Part shown: positions 10,871 to 22,690 of the stretch, piece by piece | How positions within the stretch are numbered: position 1 is the stretch's first letter | Layout: each line of letters opens with the position of its first letter | Origin: Nephrocerus scutellatus | Taxonomy: Eukaryota; Arthropoda; Insecta; Diptera; Pipunculidae | Direction of reading: 5' to 3' | Length of the DNA stretch: 64,000 nt | NCBI GenBank assembly: GCA_947095585.1 | Contig: OX352763.1 | Coordinates: 14,185,462-14,249,461, forward strand | Program-made: the position numbers and the translations under genes | The notes under the pieces: generated by a model | Told to the model about the DNA's origin: nothing | The model's database searches: none | The model's input: the letters and a program-made list of their open reading frames with translations, nothing else

Positions 10871-12130
10871 CCAATCCTGCATTCCAATCAATTCTTTTGA
10901 TTGTTTGCTATCAAAACAAAATATCCATCAAGAAAAGGATTAATATATAAATGTTCCGTTTAAACCCATTTTCTTATATATTTGTTTTTGTATCGTGAAA
11001 TACAACGATTGCCCTAAAGTGCCAATTAAGTTTTTTAATAAAAGAATTGTACCCCTAATATCGAAAAACGAAAACCTCTTTTATTCCGGTTTGGCATAAT
11101 TAGGAATATACATATAACCGGAATAACACAATAATATCGAAGTTTTTTTTCCAAAAGATTTTGAGTAAAAATTGGCTTAACAAAAAAGGAACCTGTGTAC
11201 ACAAAAAAATTGTTATTTATCGTTCGTGTTTCTTCTTGCATTCTGTCATCAAGAGCTCTGACTTGGAATGACACATTAAGGTAATTAATGAATTCTTCAT
11301 CTTTTGTTGTTGAAGACAATGTTTGCATATATTAGATTCCGATTATATTTAAATAATGTAAATTACACATAGCACAAAAAATACAAAGAAAAGAACAAAT
11401 GATTTCTTCATATTATCGTCAAGATGTTAAGCACAAAAGTTGTACAGCCGAAAACCAAAAACACAGAAATATTTTTTCGCGAATACGTAGGTATGTGGTA
11501 AATATATTTTTATTTTGCACATAAGCACATTATAGCATTAAAGCCAAAAAATATAACAACGGAATTTGATTTTGTAACACGTCACTATAAAACAGAATTA
11601 GGTGCCTTGAACACAGCGGCGCGACGGCAGAACTAGAACTAGAAGTCACATCCGAATCCGCTAGAAATAGGCAAAATTGGAATAACATAACGAATCAACA
11701 GCACAGCGAAATATCGAGGGCACTGCATTTTTTTCCATAATATATTTAGATTAGATTTTTAACATATTTAAAGTTAAATACTACACTTTACCACTGATTA
11801 TTAAATAGAAGCATTTTTAGCCATTAAGCAATGCTTCGTAGCATAAGCATAAGAAATTTTATTATTTACTATGCACACACACGGCAGACAGTCCAAAATA
11901 AAACATTATATAGCACGACTGTCAATTCAGAAATAAGAAAAGTACACAAATACCGTAGAACCAAACGCAAGCGGTCTTATAATACCGAACAGCGAAAACC
12001 AACTGGTCCGACTGTTAGAACCGAGAAAGTCGAGATTTGCGAACAATTTTTCTTCATGGTCACACAGTGGTTGGGCGAGTTCTCGTTAAACTACTCGCTG
12101 TATTTTACTCGCATCTTTCTTGAATGTAAT
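10871..12130. other. AT-rich intergenic DNA with weak open frames
   Basis: Two open frames exist (97 codons on the minus strand from 11328 and 102 codons on the plus strand from 11831). Neither has a recognisable motif or a supporting splice context. The first 45 residues of the minus frame look more coding-like than the rest, but I cannot support a gene. Confidence 0.35.
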
Positions 12131-12149
12131 TTGAACTAATGCGTATTTG

Positions 12150-12470
12150 ACAGTTTGTTGCTATCGAAATGTTTTTATTTCGGAGTATTCGGAAGATAAT
12201 TTAACTGTCAATATTCAGATATGCGTTTTCTTCATTCTCCGAGAATCTGAGTTTTTTATATACTCCGATATTTCTCGGATATGATCTTTTTACTTCAAAC
12301 AAAAATATACAGAATGTTTTTTGACACCAGTAGTTGTTTGTTTCTTTGAAAATGAGACATGCTATATTACTGTTCTGAACAAAATAACATTAAAGGATTT
12401 ATTGGATATTCAATTTTTATATTATCTCCGATTTCTCCGACACAAAAAAACACGCCCTATATGTACTACG
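12150..12470. repeat. Dispersed repeat with CGGAGTATTCGGA words
   Basis: 'ttttatttcggagtattcgg' followed by 'agataatttaactgtc' is repeated at 31460-31500 ('gtcggagtattcggagagat', 'aatttaactgtcc'). Related 'ctccgat...tctcgg' words in inverted orientation lie at 12235-12290 and 12430. It is probably an AT-rich foldback or MITE. Confidence 0.45.
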
Positions 12471-12837
12471 TTTCCAAGGTAGATAAATTGATCCACGATG
12501 CTAGATTGAGTTGCAATGAATTTCCATGAAACCAGATTTAAATTGAGTAGAAATGTTAACAACCTAATACAAAATCCTATCACTATTCACAAAATAGAAA
12601 AAATTGACATTTTGAATTTCAACTATATTTAACCCAGGCATTTTATTTTGAGGGCAAACTGAGTTTAAAATAAACTCAACTCAAGCCTGTTTCCATGAGC
12701 GATTTTCTAGGTTCAACCTGGGAAAAACACTCCATCGAAACGAGAGTTGAGTCGCATTAAGGTTTTATAGAGTTATGAACACACTAGTAGCTTTCCATGA
12801 ATAGAGAAGAGTTCATTTGATAGATGTGTTGTAGTTT

Positions 12838-12955
12838 CTTAGAGCGCACTCACAATGCAAACACAAGATTGTATGGATTTCCATCATAACGAGCAAAAAC
12901 CAAATTCCATATATCTTGCAAGTATAAGTTTTCCATTGAGAGAACACCCTTGCAA
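12838..12955. mobile_element. MITE family A, copy in opposite orientation
   Basis: Termini 'agagcgcactcacaatgc' and 'gttttccattgagagaaca' are inverted, and the interior has 'atggatttccatcataacg', as in the other copies. Confidence 0.55.
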
Positions 12956-13344
12956 TTATGTCAGACAAACATAGTACAACAGACAGAGTTAGATTCCAAA
13001 AACTGACTTTTTATAAAAAGTCAAAGTTCAAAAGTAAATATTGGTGACAAATATAAGGTAAAAACTAACTCTACTCAGCCATACTATTTTTATGGGCGTG
13101 GTGAAAGTTTAACGGAAGCTAGATTGAAATTGGTTTATGTGCAATTTCATGTAATTAGGTGGCATTTCAAGTAATTATGCTTCTCCCATACAAAAACAGG
13201 TGTTATATAGCAAATATATGATTATCAAAAAGTTAAATTGAATTTAATTAAATTAATCCATATCCAATCTAAATATAAAAATGAGCGCACTGTATTTTTC
13301 AGTGCATACTTTACAAAAACGCCTTTTAAAAGGAAAAACTCCTC

Positions 13345-13610
13345 TAAATATAAATTAATTGATTAATTTTGATGTACCTTCTGTTTAAATTGGACCAAAG
13401 CCATAAAAATAGCGTGGCTGTGTAGACATAATTTTCACCTATCATTTGGTACCTTTACTTAGGACTCGCCCACTTTTATGAACGTTCCTTTTATAATTTT
13501 TGTAACTAAATTGAACAAAAAATAAATTAATATTTTTGCTCGTTATGTTGGAAAACTATACATTCCTATAAGTCTTAAGTTTTTTCATTGTCAGAGCACC
13601 CTTACTCATT
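13345..13610. mobile_element. Mixed repeat: dispersed unit plus MITE family A end
   Basis: 13350-13490 ('taaattggaccaaagcca', 'tggctgtgtagacataat', 'ttcacct') is shared with 51105-51225. 13535-13608 ('gctcgttatgttgg', 'tcttaagttttttcattg', 'tcagagcaccc') is the right half of a family A MITE. Confidence 0.5.
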
Positions 13611-13999
13611 TACTCATTCTCTACAAAAAGTACTGGAACAGACCTAATGGGTGTTTCGGAGGAATCTAATAGAACAGAAAAATTATTATCCGATAATTGT
13701 TTTCTTGATCAGATCTGTAATTCTTCAGAGTACATTTTTCTCGTAGAATGAAAAATAAAGCGCATGGCTGAATTTTGACAGTTAAATATTCTTTCCGATT
13801 GCTCATAAAAAAAACACCCACAATTTTTCACTATTCGTTTTTACAACTGTCAAATCTCCACTTTGACATTTAAATCGTTTATTCAACAAACACGAGCGGA
13901 GGTGGATATTAATGATTTTTTTCATTTAACAACCGGTGCTTTTTTAGAGAAATCGCATTTTAAAGACCACATTAAATAAGCTGCATTTTTAGTGTTTAA

Positions 14000-15268
14000 A
14001 TGGCAAATGTCCTTCGTAGTGTCACCAACCGGTTGGTGCCGACTCTAAGCAGTTTCCTTGGTCGGTCGCAACAGTCAGTAATATCACACTTAAATCGAAT
14101 TAACAGTAAGAGGATTTCCCCAGAACTCCCGGTAATACATTGATTATTTTCTTCTGTGTTGTAAAAAACCTATAACTTGCAATTACATAACTAGAAATAG
14201 CAGAGAGTAAAAGCATAACCTTATAAATCCAATAAATTTTGTTTACAATTTTATCCCGTATGCAGAACACTACTGAATGTCTTCAGCAGCACCTTCCACC
14301 GTTAACTCTAGTAAATTCAAAATTATACAAGGGATCAAACGAGGATAATATCTTACAAGTAACGAAATTTGTTATATTGTATATAAGGGCGGTGTATATT
14401 GACCAATCTTATTTTTTAGTCGACAGAAGCATTGAATGTTGACTTCAAGGCTGCAGCTAATGGAGGACACTCAGAAAAACCGAAATTGGAAGATCTCGAC
14501 CACGTATTCAACGTCCTTAACGAAAGTCTACCGAAGTTGTTTTTGCAGCCATTAAATTATTCAATCTATAGTCCAAATTTAATATTTGAAAATAATATTA
14601 GTCAAAAACACACAGTGTAGGATTTGTTAAAGAGTAAAGAAAGAACCTATTAAAGATTAATTCTTTTCAGTGGATTATATTATTATATAAAGCAAGTTGC
14701 TCTACTTCGTACAGTGGGTCATCTAAAATACGCTTACGTTAAATTTGAAATATTAAAAATCACTAAGCATCCCGAAGATTTCACTGTTAAAATACGTTGG
14801 AGAATACGAGGAATATCAGGATTGAAGGTATCAGGCTCAGAAGTAATTGATTTTTGTTCGCGATTTTAAAGGTTTTTTTATTTTAAGGTAATGTTCACAT
14901 TCTGGAAATATAAATTGTGGAAGATGAAGGAAATATTTGACACGCAGGAGTCGTAAGTTTTTACAAAATAATTACATATATTTGGAAAATTTTGATTTCT
15001 TTCAGGTGGTATGATGGTTTTTCAGTTTGTTATTTAGGTACTGATGGTCTAATCTACAAGCACGTTGTGGATAGGGTAGGTTTTATATTTCTTATTGTTA
15101 ACATATTTTAAATGTGGCATTTTTTAATAGGTAATGCCTGATCAGAATACTGAAGTCACTAAACCTTCAACCGACACAGGCTTACACCCAGCATCGATGG
15201 CTGCAACAGCGACGAAAGTGTCACTTATAGTAGGTTTGTCAACAGACTTATCGACAATCGCTTCGTGA
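14000..15268 (+). CDS. C6orf136-like protein (DUF2358), probably mitochondrial
   Basis: Six coding exons with matching phases: 14000-14131, 14420-14616, 14671-14827, 14888-14952, 15006-15075 and 15131-15268. They total 252 residues. The N-terminus ([20 protein letters not shown]) is basic, amphipathic and lacks acids, which fits a mitochondrial presequence. From about residue 75 the protein follows the conserved core of the human C6orf136 family: [15 protein letters not shown], then [20 protein letters not shown], a FWKYKL stretch, [20 protein letters not shown] and MPDQN. The family's biochemical role is not established. Exon 2 was ended at 14616 (CACACAGT|GTAGGA), which restores the frame into exon 3. 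Its last exon adds a poorly conserved Ser/Thr-rich tail. The gene is convergent with TBCB, with about 500 bp between the two stops. Identity is family level. Confidence 0.85.
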
Positions 15269-15771
15269 ATTTGATTTATCAAAAATCCTATAAAATAATT
15301 TATGCTTTTTGTGTGAGATACCCTACATTTAAAAGATGTTTAGTTTAGCTTCCGCTCACGAAATCAAATCAAATATATTGTTATTTTTATATTGCTTTGA
15401 ATAACGAATTTCTACTACGAGTACATCTTGTAAAATACCTGTTTAATGTTTTATTTACGGCAAAATAGCTTCAATTAACATTTGGAAATGCTTTGACAAT
15501 ATTGTTTTTTGACGCATAAGTAATGTTGTATTCCCAACAAGAGTGCATAAAATTTGCAAATCTTGATCAAAAATTAAAATATAATCTAATAATTGAAAAA
15601 AATAAAATTCATTATAAAATTACTTTTACGGTAGTGTTAAAAATATTATGGTAAAGTTTGTATAACCAAAAATGTATTTCACAGTCTTTTATTATTATTT
15701 ATTCACTAAAGATAATTTTTGTTCGTTAAAAAATGTTCCAGCATTTTTGTTATTTGTTTTGAATTCTAAGA
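15269..15771. other. Convergent 3' region between DUF2358 gene and TBCB
   Basis: AT-rich 3' flanking DNA. For the minus-strand TBCB two poly(A) signals (AATAAA on the minus strand) lie at 15698-15703 and 15688-15693, about 75 bases past its stop. No other feature was seen. Confidence 0.5.
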
Positions 15772-16815
15772 TTAAATTTCCTCGTCTAGATCTTTATCTT
15801 CTGGTGGAAAATCTCCAACTTCAACGGCCGAAGCAGAAACAAAACCTCCATACTTTGGTGCACATTCAAAATAGCGTTTTCCCTCAAGTCTGTCGATGTA
15901 GTTAAACATGAAAATATATTAGGTAATATCATTATTAAAATATTAATGTATAGATTCACATACGATCCATCGTTTTTCCCCAAAGGCTCGTCGTACTTTA
16001 CTCCAATTAGTATTCCTTTTTTTCCTTCGATTTCTCCATTGAACATAATTGTTCCACGACGCCTGGGAAAGCCTTTAACAGAAACCTGCAGGTGAAGTTT
16101 CAATGATGAAAAGAAAACTTTTATAATAGAACAAAACAAACCTGGCACCTAGATCCAACAGTACATAAGCTTGCTTTTTGTTTTTCTTCTTCGGCTGCCA
16201 CTTTTCTTTTCGCTTCTAATTCCTTCATTTCCTCTTCATTGTACTTCCCTAAGCGATTCATTTTGAGAAAATTTCTGACGGAATCGGATTTTTGCTCATA
16301 TTGTTGATCGCTTAATTCAAATTTCTCAACACTGTCGGCAATAAATAAAAAGTTATCAATAACATGTAGACGCATTCCCTGCTCGACTGGATAGGATCCG
16401 ATCAATGCATCGTTATTATCGATTTTGGTAATGAGTCGGTCGCCTGTGTAGAGTTCTAATTGCATAGTGCTGGCAGAGCCGCCAGTTATAATTTCCAATT
16501 TGCTCTAATTGTTTTTATTAAAGAGATACAAATGTTGCAGTTATTCCATTTAATAAAAAAATTAATTAATATTATTATGTTATTCTTCTCCAGGTGCTGC
16601 ACATTGACGTCATGCATTACATTCAACTGAATTATATTCCATTAAAAAAACATGCTTTACTAACACCTACGACCCATTTTCTGACTCACCTTTAGCTCTG
16701 CGATAGTTAAATCTTTTGGGAACTTCTTCTCAAAAGCGACACTATCATTTCTAGAGTTTGAAACATTTACTTTAACAAAATCTGAAACACTTTTCAATGT
16801 CACTATTTCGCTCAT
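15772..16815 (-). CDS. TBCB: Tubulin-folding cofactor B
   Basis: Four exons on the minus strand (16690-16815, 16142-16504, 15964-16085, 15772-15889), all phases consistent, encode 242 residues, close to the usual 244. Residues 1-90 form the ubiquitin-like domain ([10 protein letters not shown] start; [19 protein letters not shown] at its end). A charged helical linker follows ([16 protein letters not shown]). The CAP-Gly domain occupies about residues 155-232, with [10 protein letters not shown], the signature GKNDG, and [15 protein letters not shown]. The C-terminus DLDEEI carries the acidic-isoleucine end through which this family contacts partner CAP-Gly domains. TBCB works with TBCE in alpha-tubulin folding and heterodimer dissociation in the cytosol. 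The gene is divergent from sotv, with 1.36 kb between starts. The identification is firm. Confidence 0.96.
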
Positions 16816-18177
16816 ATTGTAAGGAATAAGGATTAAATAATTTGGATTGTAAACTTTTTCAGTTTTTCATACACGCCGCTCGCCGCCTATCAGACTACCA
16901 TTAAACTATACATAGTATTAGTATGGAAGTATGGAGTTCGCTCCAACATTGTCTTAGCTGGAAATGGCAATGATTGCTTACTAAAAAGTCAAAATTTTTT
17001 GTTTGACGGCCGCGCGAGTGTAATATTTTTCTAGATCATTTTAATGTAGTAGATTTTTTAAAATAAGCTAAATTGGGCAGTTTTTTAATACAACCAGAGT
17101 GATTAAAGTTAATAATTGTATCCCAAACAAATATTATGGTTTTAGTTTTCAGTCTGGCTGAAATAAAAATAGACCCGTAAAACAACACAAATTGATTTTG
17201 ACATTTGCCAAATTTTAATTTCAGGCTTATAGTTCGATCATAAGTACAATGATAGCTAAAATATAAAAATGAAAAATTTTATACAATATAAATAATATGT
17301 AAAATTTTTATGTGTATATATTTTAAAAATAAAACTTAGTACTGATTTATCAAAATTATCCCTTATTGAAGTGCCCAATTTAACTAAACACTTAGGTCTG
17401 AATAGATAGACGTAACTATAACTAAAAGCAATGCTTTGAGTGATGGATTTTGAAGACTACAAGCCTTGCTACAACGTTCCATTCCACTCTATTCCATTGC
17501 TATATCATGAGTTGTAGTTGTAGAAACGTCTATGATAGCTAAAATGTAATCAAGAAAAATCTATACAATATAAATAATATGTTTACATATGTTTACATTT
17601 TATATGTTATGTTATAAAATATATATTTTATAAATAAATTAATTACTACTGATTTATAATAATTATCCCTAATTTTTCGGACCTTTAGGTAAGTTATTGT
17701 GAAATATAAATTAAAAAAGAATGGAGCTCGATATTCTTGAACAAATGGTATTAGAAGTGATTGATAGTGAAAATAGTTTTTCAATTGATACAAGTTCCAG
17801 CGACGCCGAGTAGAAAGCATCAAATATGCAATCACATCTGATTTTGACATTTCTCACAAATCTGTTCTACCTCAAGAGTAGATGCAGAAAAACTACTGAG
17901 AGCAGAGTCATTGAACAAAAAGAAAGAAATTTTTCTCATTAAACAAGAAAACCTGATATTTTTCTGCTTCGTGTTCGGAACAGCCTCATTGAAAAACTGT
18001 CAATAATGTCAGTGTCAACAAATAGATTTGATAATAATTTAAAGAATGGAAAAGTGAGTTTATTGTTTGTATCATTTCTCAGTGCAATAACTACAGATTT
18101 ATGAATTGTAGCTTCCAAAATTTTTAGTACAAAACGAAATAGAAAATCATGTAATTGTAAGCAGCAATAAAAGAAAT
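16816..18177. repeat. Divergent promoter region of TBCB and sotv, with a duplicated segment
   Basis: Positions 17249-17380 and 17533-17685 are diverged copies ('gatagctaaaat', 'tatacaatataaataatatg', 'tactgatttat', 'aattatccct'), so about 140 bp was duplicated with a 285-bp offset. The rest is AT-rich. No core promoter motif was convincing, and no coding frame is present. Confidence 0.55.
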
Positions 18178-20483
18178 ATGTTAGACAAAATGAATTCATG
18201 TATTAAAAGTGCTGTTTTCGTAAAAAGTAACAAACAAAGAAGTGAACGTTTATTTAACATCTTAACTTACACCCTTGTTGCAATTGTAATATTTGGTGGA
18301 GTTTCACTGCTATGGGACATTTTCGAAGACCAACAAAATAGCAACGAAGTAAATGAAAGAGTCTCACTCGATCTGTCGCGAGTGGCCAGAATTAGCCTTG
18401 AAGAAGATGTCGAACTACCAAGAGCGCGCAATCCAAATTGTTCATTTTGGGACTGTTTCAACGTATATCGCTGCGGCCAAAGAGAACAAGATCGCATCAC
18501 TATATACGTTTATCCACTGAGGGAATATGTCGACCCATCATCCAACAAGAAAGCATTTACTTTTACCAAAGAATACTACGATATCTTAAAAGCAGTTGTC
18601 AATAGCCCATATTACACGCCGAATCCCAACGAAGCATGTCTTTTTGTTCCTAGCATAGATATGCTAAATCAGAATCTCATTGATACCAATTTAGTTGGAA
18701 AAGCTTTAGCTTCGCTTGACTACTGGGAAAATGGAGAAAATCATTTGCTGTTTAACATGTTACCCGGCAGCTTCCCGATTTTTAATCGGGTTGTAGACGT
18801 AAACACAGATAAAGCTTTAATTTTGGGTGGCGGCTTTGATTCCTGGAGTTATCGAGTCGGATTTGACATTGCATTTCCAGTTTGGAGTCCTACTCTTCAA
18901 AATTTGGATCATTCAAGTATAGTAACTGCATTTCAAAAGAAATATCTTCTGGTGTCGGCTCAGTTAAATGTATTTCCACAGCATAAGCGTATTCTTCGTG
19001 AGCTTGCTCAAGAGAATTCCGACCTGCTTTTGATTCAAACTTGTTCTTCGGATTATCAAGATACTGATAAACAAAAAGAAACTGCCACTAGAAGTAAGTC
19101 ACACATTCGCTGCAGTTTTCCAAAAGAAAAACATCATGAATATCCGAAAATATTGTCCAAAGGCACATTTTGTCTAGTGGGGCGTAGCCTACGCCTGGGA
19201 CAGCCAGATTTTCTAGAAATATTGGCATATAATTGTATACCTGTGATAATGGCGGACAATTATGTTTTACCATTCGAAGACGTCATTGATTGGGATTTTG
19301 CATCTATTCGTATTAAAGAATCAGATTTACATTCCATAATGGATACCCTTAAGGCAGTGTCGTCAGTAAAAATATTGGAGCTGCAAAGGCATGGCTATTG
19401 GCTGTTCCATAAGTATTTTATTAATCTTAATACTATCACACTAACCGCCCTTGATATACTGAACGACCGGGTGTTTCCACATTTTGCAAAAACTGCCCTT
19501 CAATGGAACACAATGGAGAATTATAAGGCGGCACAAAATCCACTCTTTCTGCCAATGATCGCACCAAAGTCTCAAGGGTTCACAGCAGTAATTTTAACAT
19601 ACGATCGCGTTGATAGTCTTTTCACGCTAATACAAAAGCTAGCCGTAGTTCCATCGCTTCAAAATATTCTTGTCATCTGGAACAATCAAAAGAAATTACC
19701 GCCACATTGTGAGTAGTGTACCAATTGTCAAAAGAAATTAATAATGGATTTTTATTCGCAGCATCGATGTTTCCGAAAATATTGAAGCCACTAAAAGTTA
19801 TCCAAACAAGAGCCAATAAATTGTCAAATCGATTCTTCCCTTATGATGAAATCGAAACTGAAGCAATTTTAACCATTGATGATGACATCGTAATGCTGAC
19901 TGCTGATGAACTTGATTTTGGGTAACAATCTTTACATTTTTGTTTAGTATATTTGCACAAAAGATGTTATGTTTTTGATAGCTATGAGGTTTGGCGAGAG
20001 TTTCCTGATAGGATCGTTGGATTCCCAAGTCGCATTCATGTATGGGATAACATAACAATGCGATGGCGTTACGAGTCTGAGTGGACAAATCAAATCTCAA
20101 TGGTACTTACCGGAGCTGCATTCCACCACAAATATTGGAGTTATATGTATACCAATGCAATGCCTGGTGATATTAAAGATTGGGTGGACGAGCACATGAA
20201 TTGCGAGGATATTGCTATGAATTTCCTGGTAGCGAACATCACCAATAAACCACCAATAAAAGTGGCTCCCCGAAAAAAATTTAAATGCCCCGAATGCACA
20301 AATACAGAAATGCTCTCGGCTGATCTTAATCACATGATGGAACGTTCGGCATGTATTGATCGTTTTGCTAAAATCTATGGTCGCATGCCATTAAAGAGTG
20401 TTGAGTTTCGTGCAGATCCGGTTCTATACAAGGACAATTTCCCGGAGAAGCTCAAGCGATTTAATGATATTGGTAGTTTGTAA
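18178..20483 (+). CDS. sotv: Exostosin-2 (sister of tout-velu), heparan sulfate co-polymerase
   Basis: Three exons (18178-19708, 19762-19921, 19982-20483) with very short introns give 730 residues; EXT2 proteins are usually about 718. A second in-frame ATG at 18190 may be the true start. Residues 25-47 form the type II Golgi membrane anchor. The GT47 exostosin domain spans about 80-400 (CFNVYRCG at its start; [19 protein letters not shown] later). The GT64 domain starts near residue 465 ([10 protein letters not shown]) and has the metal-binding DDD at 550-552, then [32 protein letters not shown] and [13 protein letters not shown]. It ends FNDIGSL as in vertebrates. EXT2 pairs with EXT1 (ttv) in the Golgi to build heparan sulfate chains needed for Hh, Wnt and BMP spread. 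Two AATAAA signals follow at 20493 and 20502. Confidence 0.97.
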
Positions 20484-20714
20484 GAGAGCATGAATAAAAT
20501 CAATAAACTTATTGTTTTAAGTTTTTCGTAATATAAAATTACGCCTATATTATTATAGGATTAAAAATATTAAACCAAAACTAGAAATAAATGTATTATA
20601 AAAAAAAAACGCTTAAATATATAACATAATATATAAATAATATTAGGATAAAGATTGTAAATTAACAAAAAATTCGATTTATTTTTTATTATAATATTTA
20701 TCAAAAATATCAGA
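20484..20714. other. 3' UTR and flank of sotv
   Basis: AT-rich sequence with two poly(A) signals within 25 bases of the stop. Nothing else was recognised. Confidence 0.6.
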
Positions 20715-21345
20715 AGAAGTGTATTACGCCCACCATAACATTTAATATGTCGGCTCCTCGTCTGTTTCGGACGTCTAAAAGACAGCTCCTAAAACGTCGG
20801 CTGATCGCCACTTGGTCGATTTTGTTGAATGATGATTGCCTGTCAGTTGGCACCCAGCTGACTTTGTGGCAGGTCTTATGCTCAAACATGGTGCCTCCTA
20901 TGACAAGGTGGTTGGTGTTGCGGAAATCAACAAATCTTTCACCATTCGCATTGCGTTCGCCAAGGACGTGCTTCCCAATTACATGTCTGCGTCCTTCGTT
21001 GTCATTGCCTACCTTGGCATTCAAGTTCCCCCCATCACGATGACGATATCTCCGTTCGGCGTTGCGTTTAATACAGCACTTAGAAGTTTTCCTTTTCATC
21101 CTCAGTCGAGGGATTCGTTGGGGCGTAACACTGTATGATCGTGACGGGCCGTACTCAAGTCCGAAAAGATCTTATCAACATGTGGGTGTGAGGAAATTAG
21201 ACCTCTGCGTGCTGATAGCGTTAGCAGCAGACCCACTCCAGATTCACGGGGACTGCCGGAGTAGAGTAGAAAAGTGTTACACGTTGAGGATTGGTACTCT
21301 CCCGCGTCGAACTATCTTACTTCACCTACTCCCATGATGACCAAA
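20715..21345 (-). mobile_element. Non-LTR retrotransposon endonuclease domain
   Basis: The minus-strand frame from 21099 to 20710 reads as an apurinic-type endonuclease: NLNAKVGNDNEGRRHVIGKH, LGERNANGERFVDF, NHLVIGGTMFEHK, and a degenerate IDQVAISRRFRSCLLDVRN where the catalytic motif lies. Upstream, to about 21345, related non-coding or frame-broken sequence continues. This is the endonuclease half of the element family whose RT and C-terminus occur elsewhere in the window, but here the RT is absent. Confidence 0.8.
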
Positions 21346-21485
21346 TTATATCGAAATAACTCACCTTCCAGTTGAAGAAATCTGGCATTTTGAGGTCCTT
21401 CACTCCCAAAGTCAAGGATCGTCCTCACATTCCAGAAACCAATCTAAGTCCAAGTACAATAGTCAAAAGTCGTCATTATTCGATA

Positions 21486-21776
21486 ATTACTTATCCGAGG
21501 GTGAGCTCCGTGGCTCATTGGAAATGAGCATGGCTACTGAGCAGGGGGTTCGTGGTTCGAATCCCAATAACACCAAAAGTATTTTTCACGGTGTCCCACC
21601 TCCGAGAGTAATAACTTGTCACGGAAAGCTTCTCAATTCGTCGTTCGGATCCGGCCTTAAATTGTAGGTCCCTTCCATTTGTGTGCAACTACATGCTCGA
21701 CAAGAATGGTTGCGAGAAGCTAGGCCTTGGACCGCAATGGTATGTCGCGCCGAATATTATTATTACTTATCCGAGG
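21486..21776 (+). mobile_element. tRNA-derived SINE, full copy with 15-bp target duplication
   Basis: The element proper is 21501-21761. Box A is 'tggctcattgg' at about 21511 and box B 'ggttcgaatcc' near 21554. The body follows with 'aagtatttttcacggtgtcc', 'taacttgtcacggaaagctt', 'ggtcccttccatttgtgtg' and 'aggccttggaccgcaatgg', ending in (ATT)n. Identical 15-bp repeats ATTACTTATCCGAGG flank it at 21486-21500 and 21762-21776, so retroposition is directly visible. There is no coding capacity. The pol III promoter is inferred from the two boxes. Confidence 0.92.
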
Positions 21777-22013
21777 CGTTGTGTCGGTTTCAGTAGCGGG
21801 CATTTTTCAGTAACGCAGGGTGCTAACCCAATTTTAGCCTACACATAGTTGCCCGGGGACCAGCACTAGGAGGTAGAGCAAGCACTACATCACGAACTTG
21901 ATTGTTGCGCTACTGGCTCAAACCAAGTTTTGAGTAGCCAGTAGTTGCCCGATTAATCGCAATGAAGATCCCACTTTACGCGTGCCAAAAATTGAAGGCG
22001 TGGGCACAACAAG

Positions 22014-22690
22014 ACTTTCTTTTACGGATGGGGCCGGAATCTTCAGTAAATGTATATTAATTTTTTTTTTTTTAATTTCTTTGCACTGAAAAGATTTCTC
22101 ATGAATTCGATACTTTTTGCGTTATATGAAAAAACTCGAAAAACTTTCAAAGTAAACGTCACTTCCGGTTTTCCGATTTTCGCCAAATTCAACTGGGACC
22201 TCCCAATTTATGGAAAAAGCTTTAATATGAATTTTCATCACAATAAGTTCAGACGTCTCGTCTGTAGAGTGAGCACAGCCAGACAGAGATTTTTTTCGAT
22301 GGGGCCGGAATCTTCAGTAAATGTATATTAATTTTTTTTTTTTTAATTTCTTTGCACTCAAAAGTTTTCTCATGAATTCGATACTTTTTGCGTTATATGA
22401 AAAAACTCGAAAAACTTTCAAAGTAAACGTCACTTCCGGTTTTCCGATTTCCGCCAAATTCAACTGGGACCTCCCAATTTATGGAAAAAGCTTTAATATG
22501 AATTTTCATCACAATAAGTTCAGACGTCTCGTCTGTAGAGTGAGTACAGCCAGACAGAGATTTTTTTCGCTGTTTCTGACTCAGGAGATACGGTAATGGA
22601 TACATCTGCAAAAAGCCTAGTTCGAAAACTTTTATGATTACTATACTTCCATTTACTATGTAAATGAAAATAAAAGGGAAAGGACAGCAA
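22014..22690 (+). mobile_element. MITE family C with internal 271-bp tandem duplication
   Basis: The element begins 'actttcttttac' and contains two nearly identical units starting near 22029 and 22300, offset by 271 bp (each with 'ccggaatcttcagtaaatg', 'cacttccggttttccgattt' and 'tgggacctcccaatttatgg'). The single-unit relative at 53411-53779 has clear inverted termini. The 3' part ('ctgactcaggagatacggta') is shared, but the right terminus here is mutated. Repeated 91-codon frames in it are not genes. Confidence 0.75.

Noticed and set aside
11035..11328. 97-codon minus-strand open frame
   Set aside because: The first half looks somewhat protein-like, but it has no motif, no splice support, and lies among repeats.
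22050..22596. Two near-identical 91-93-codon frames
   Set aside because: They are the two copies of the MITE core; other copies do not keep the frame.
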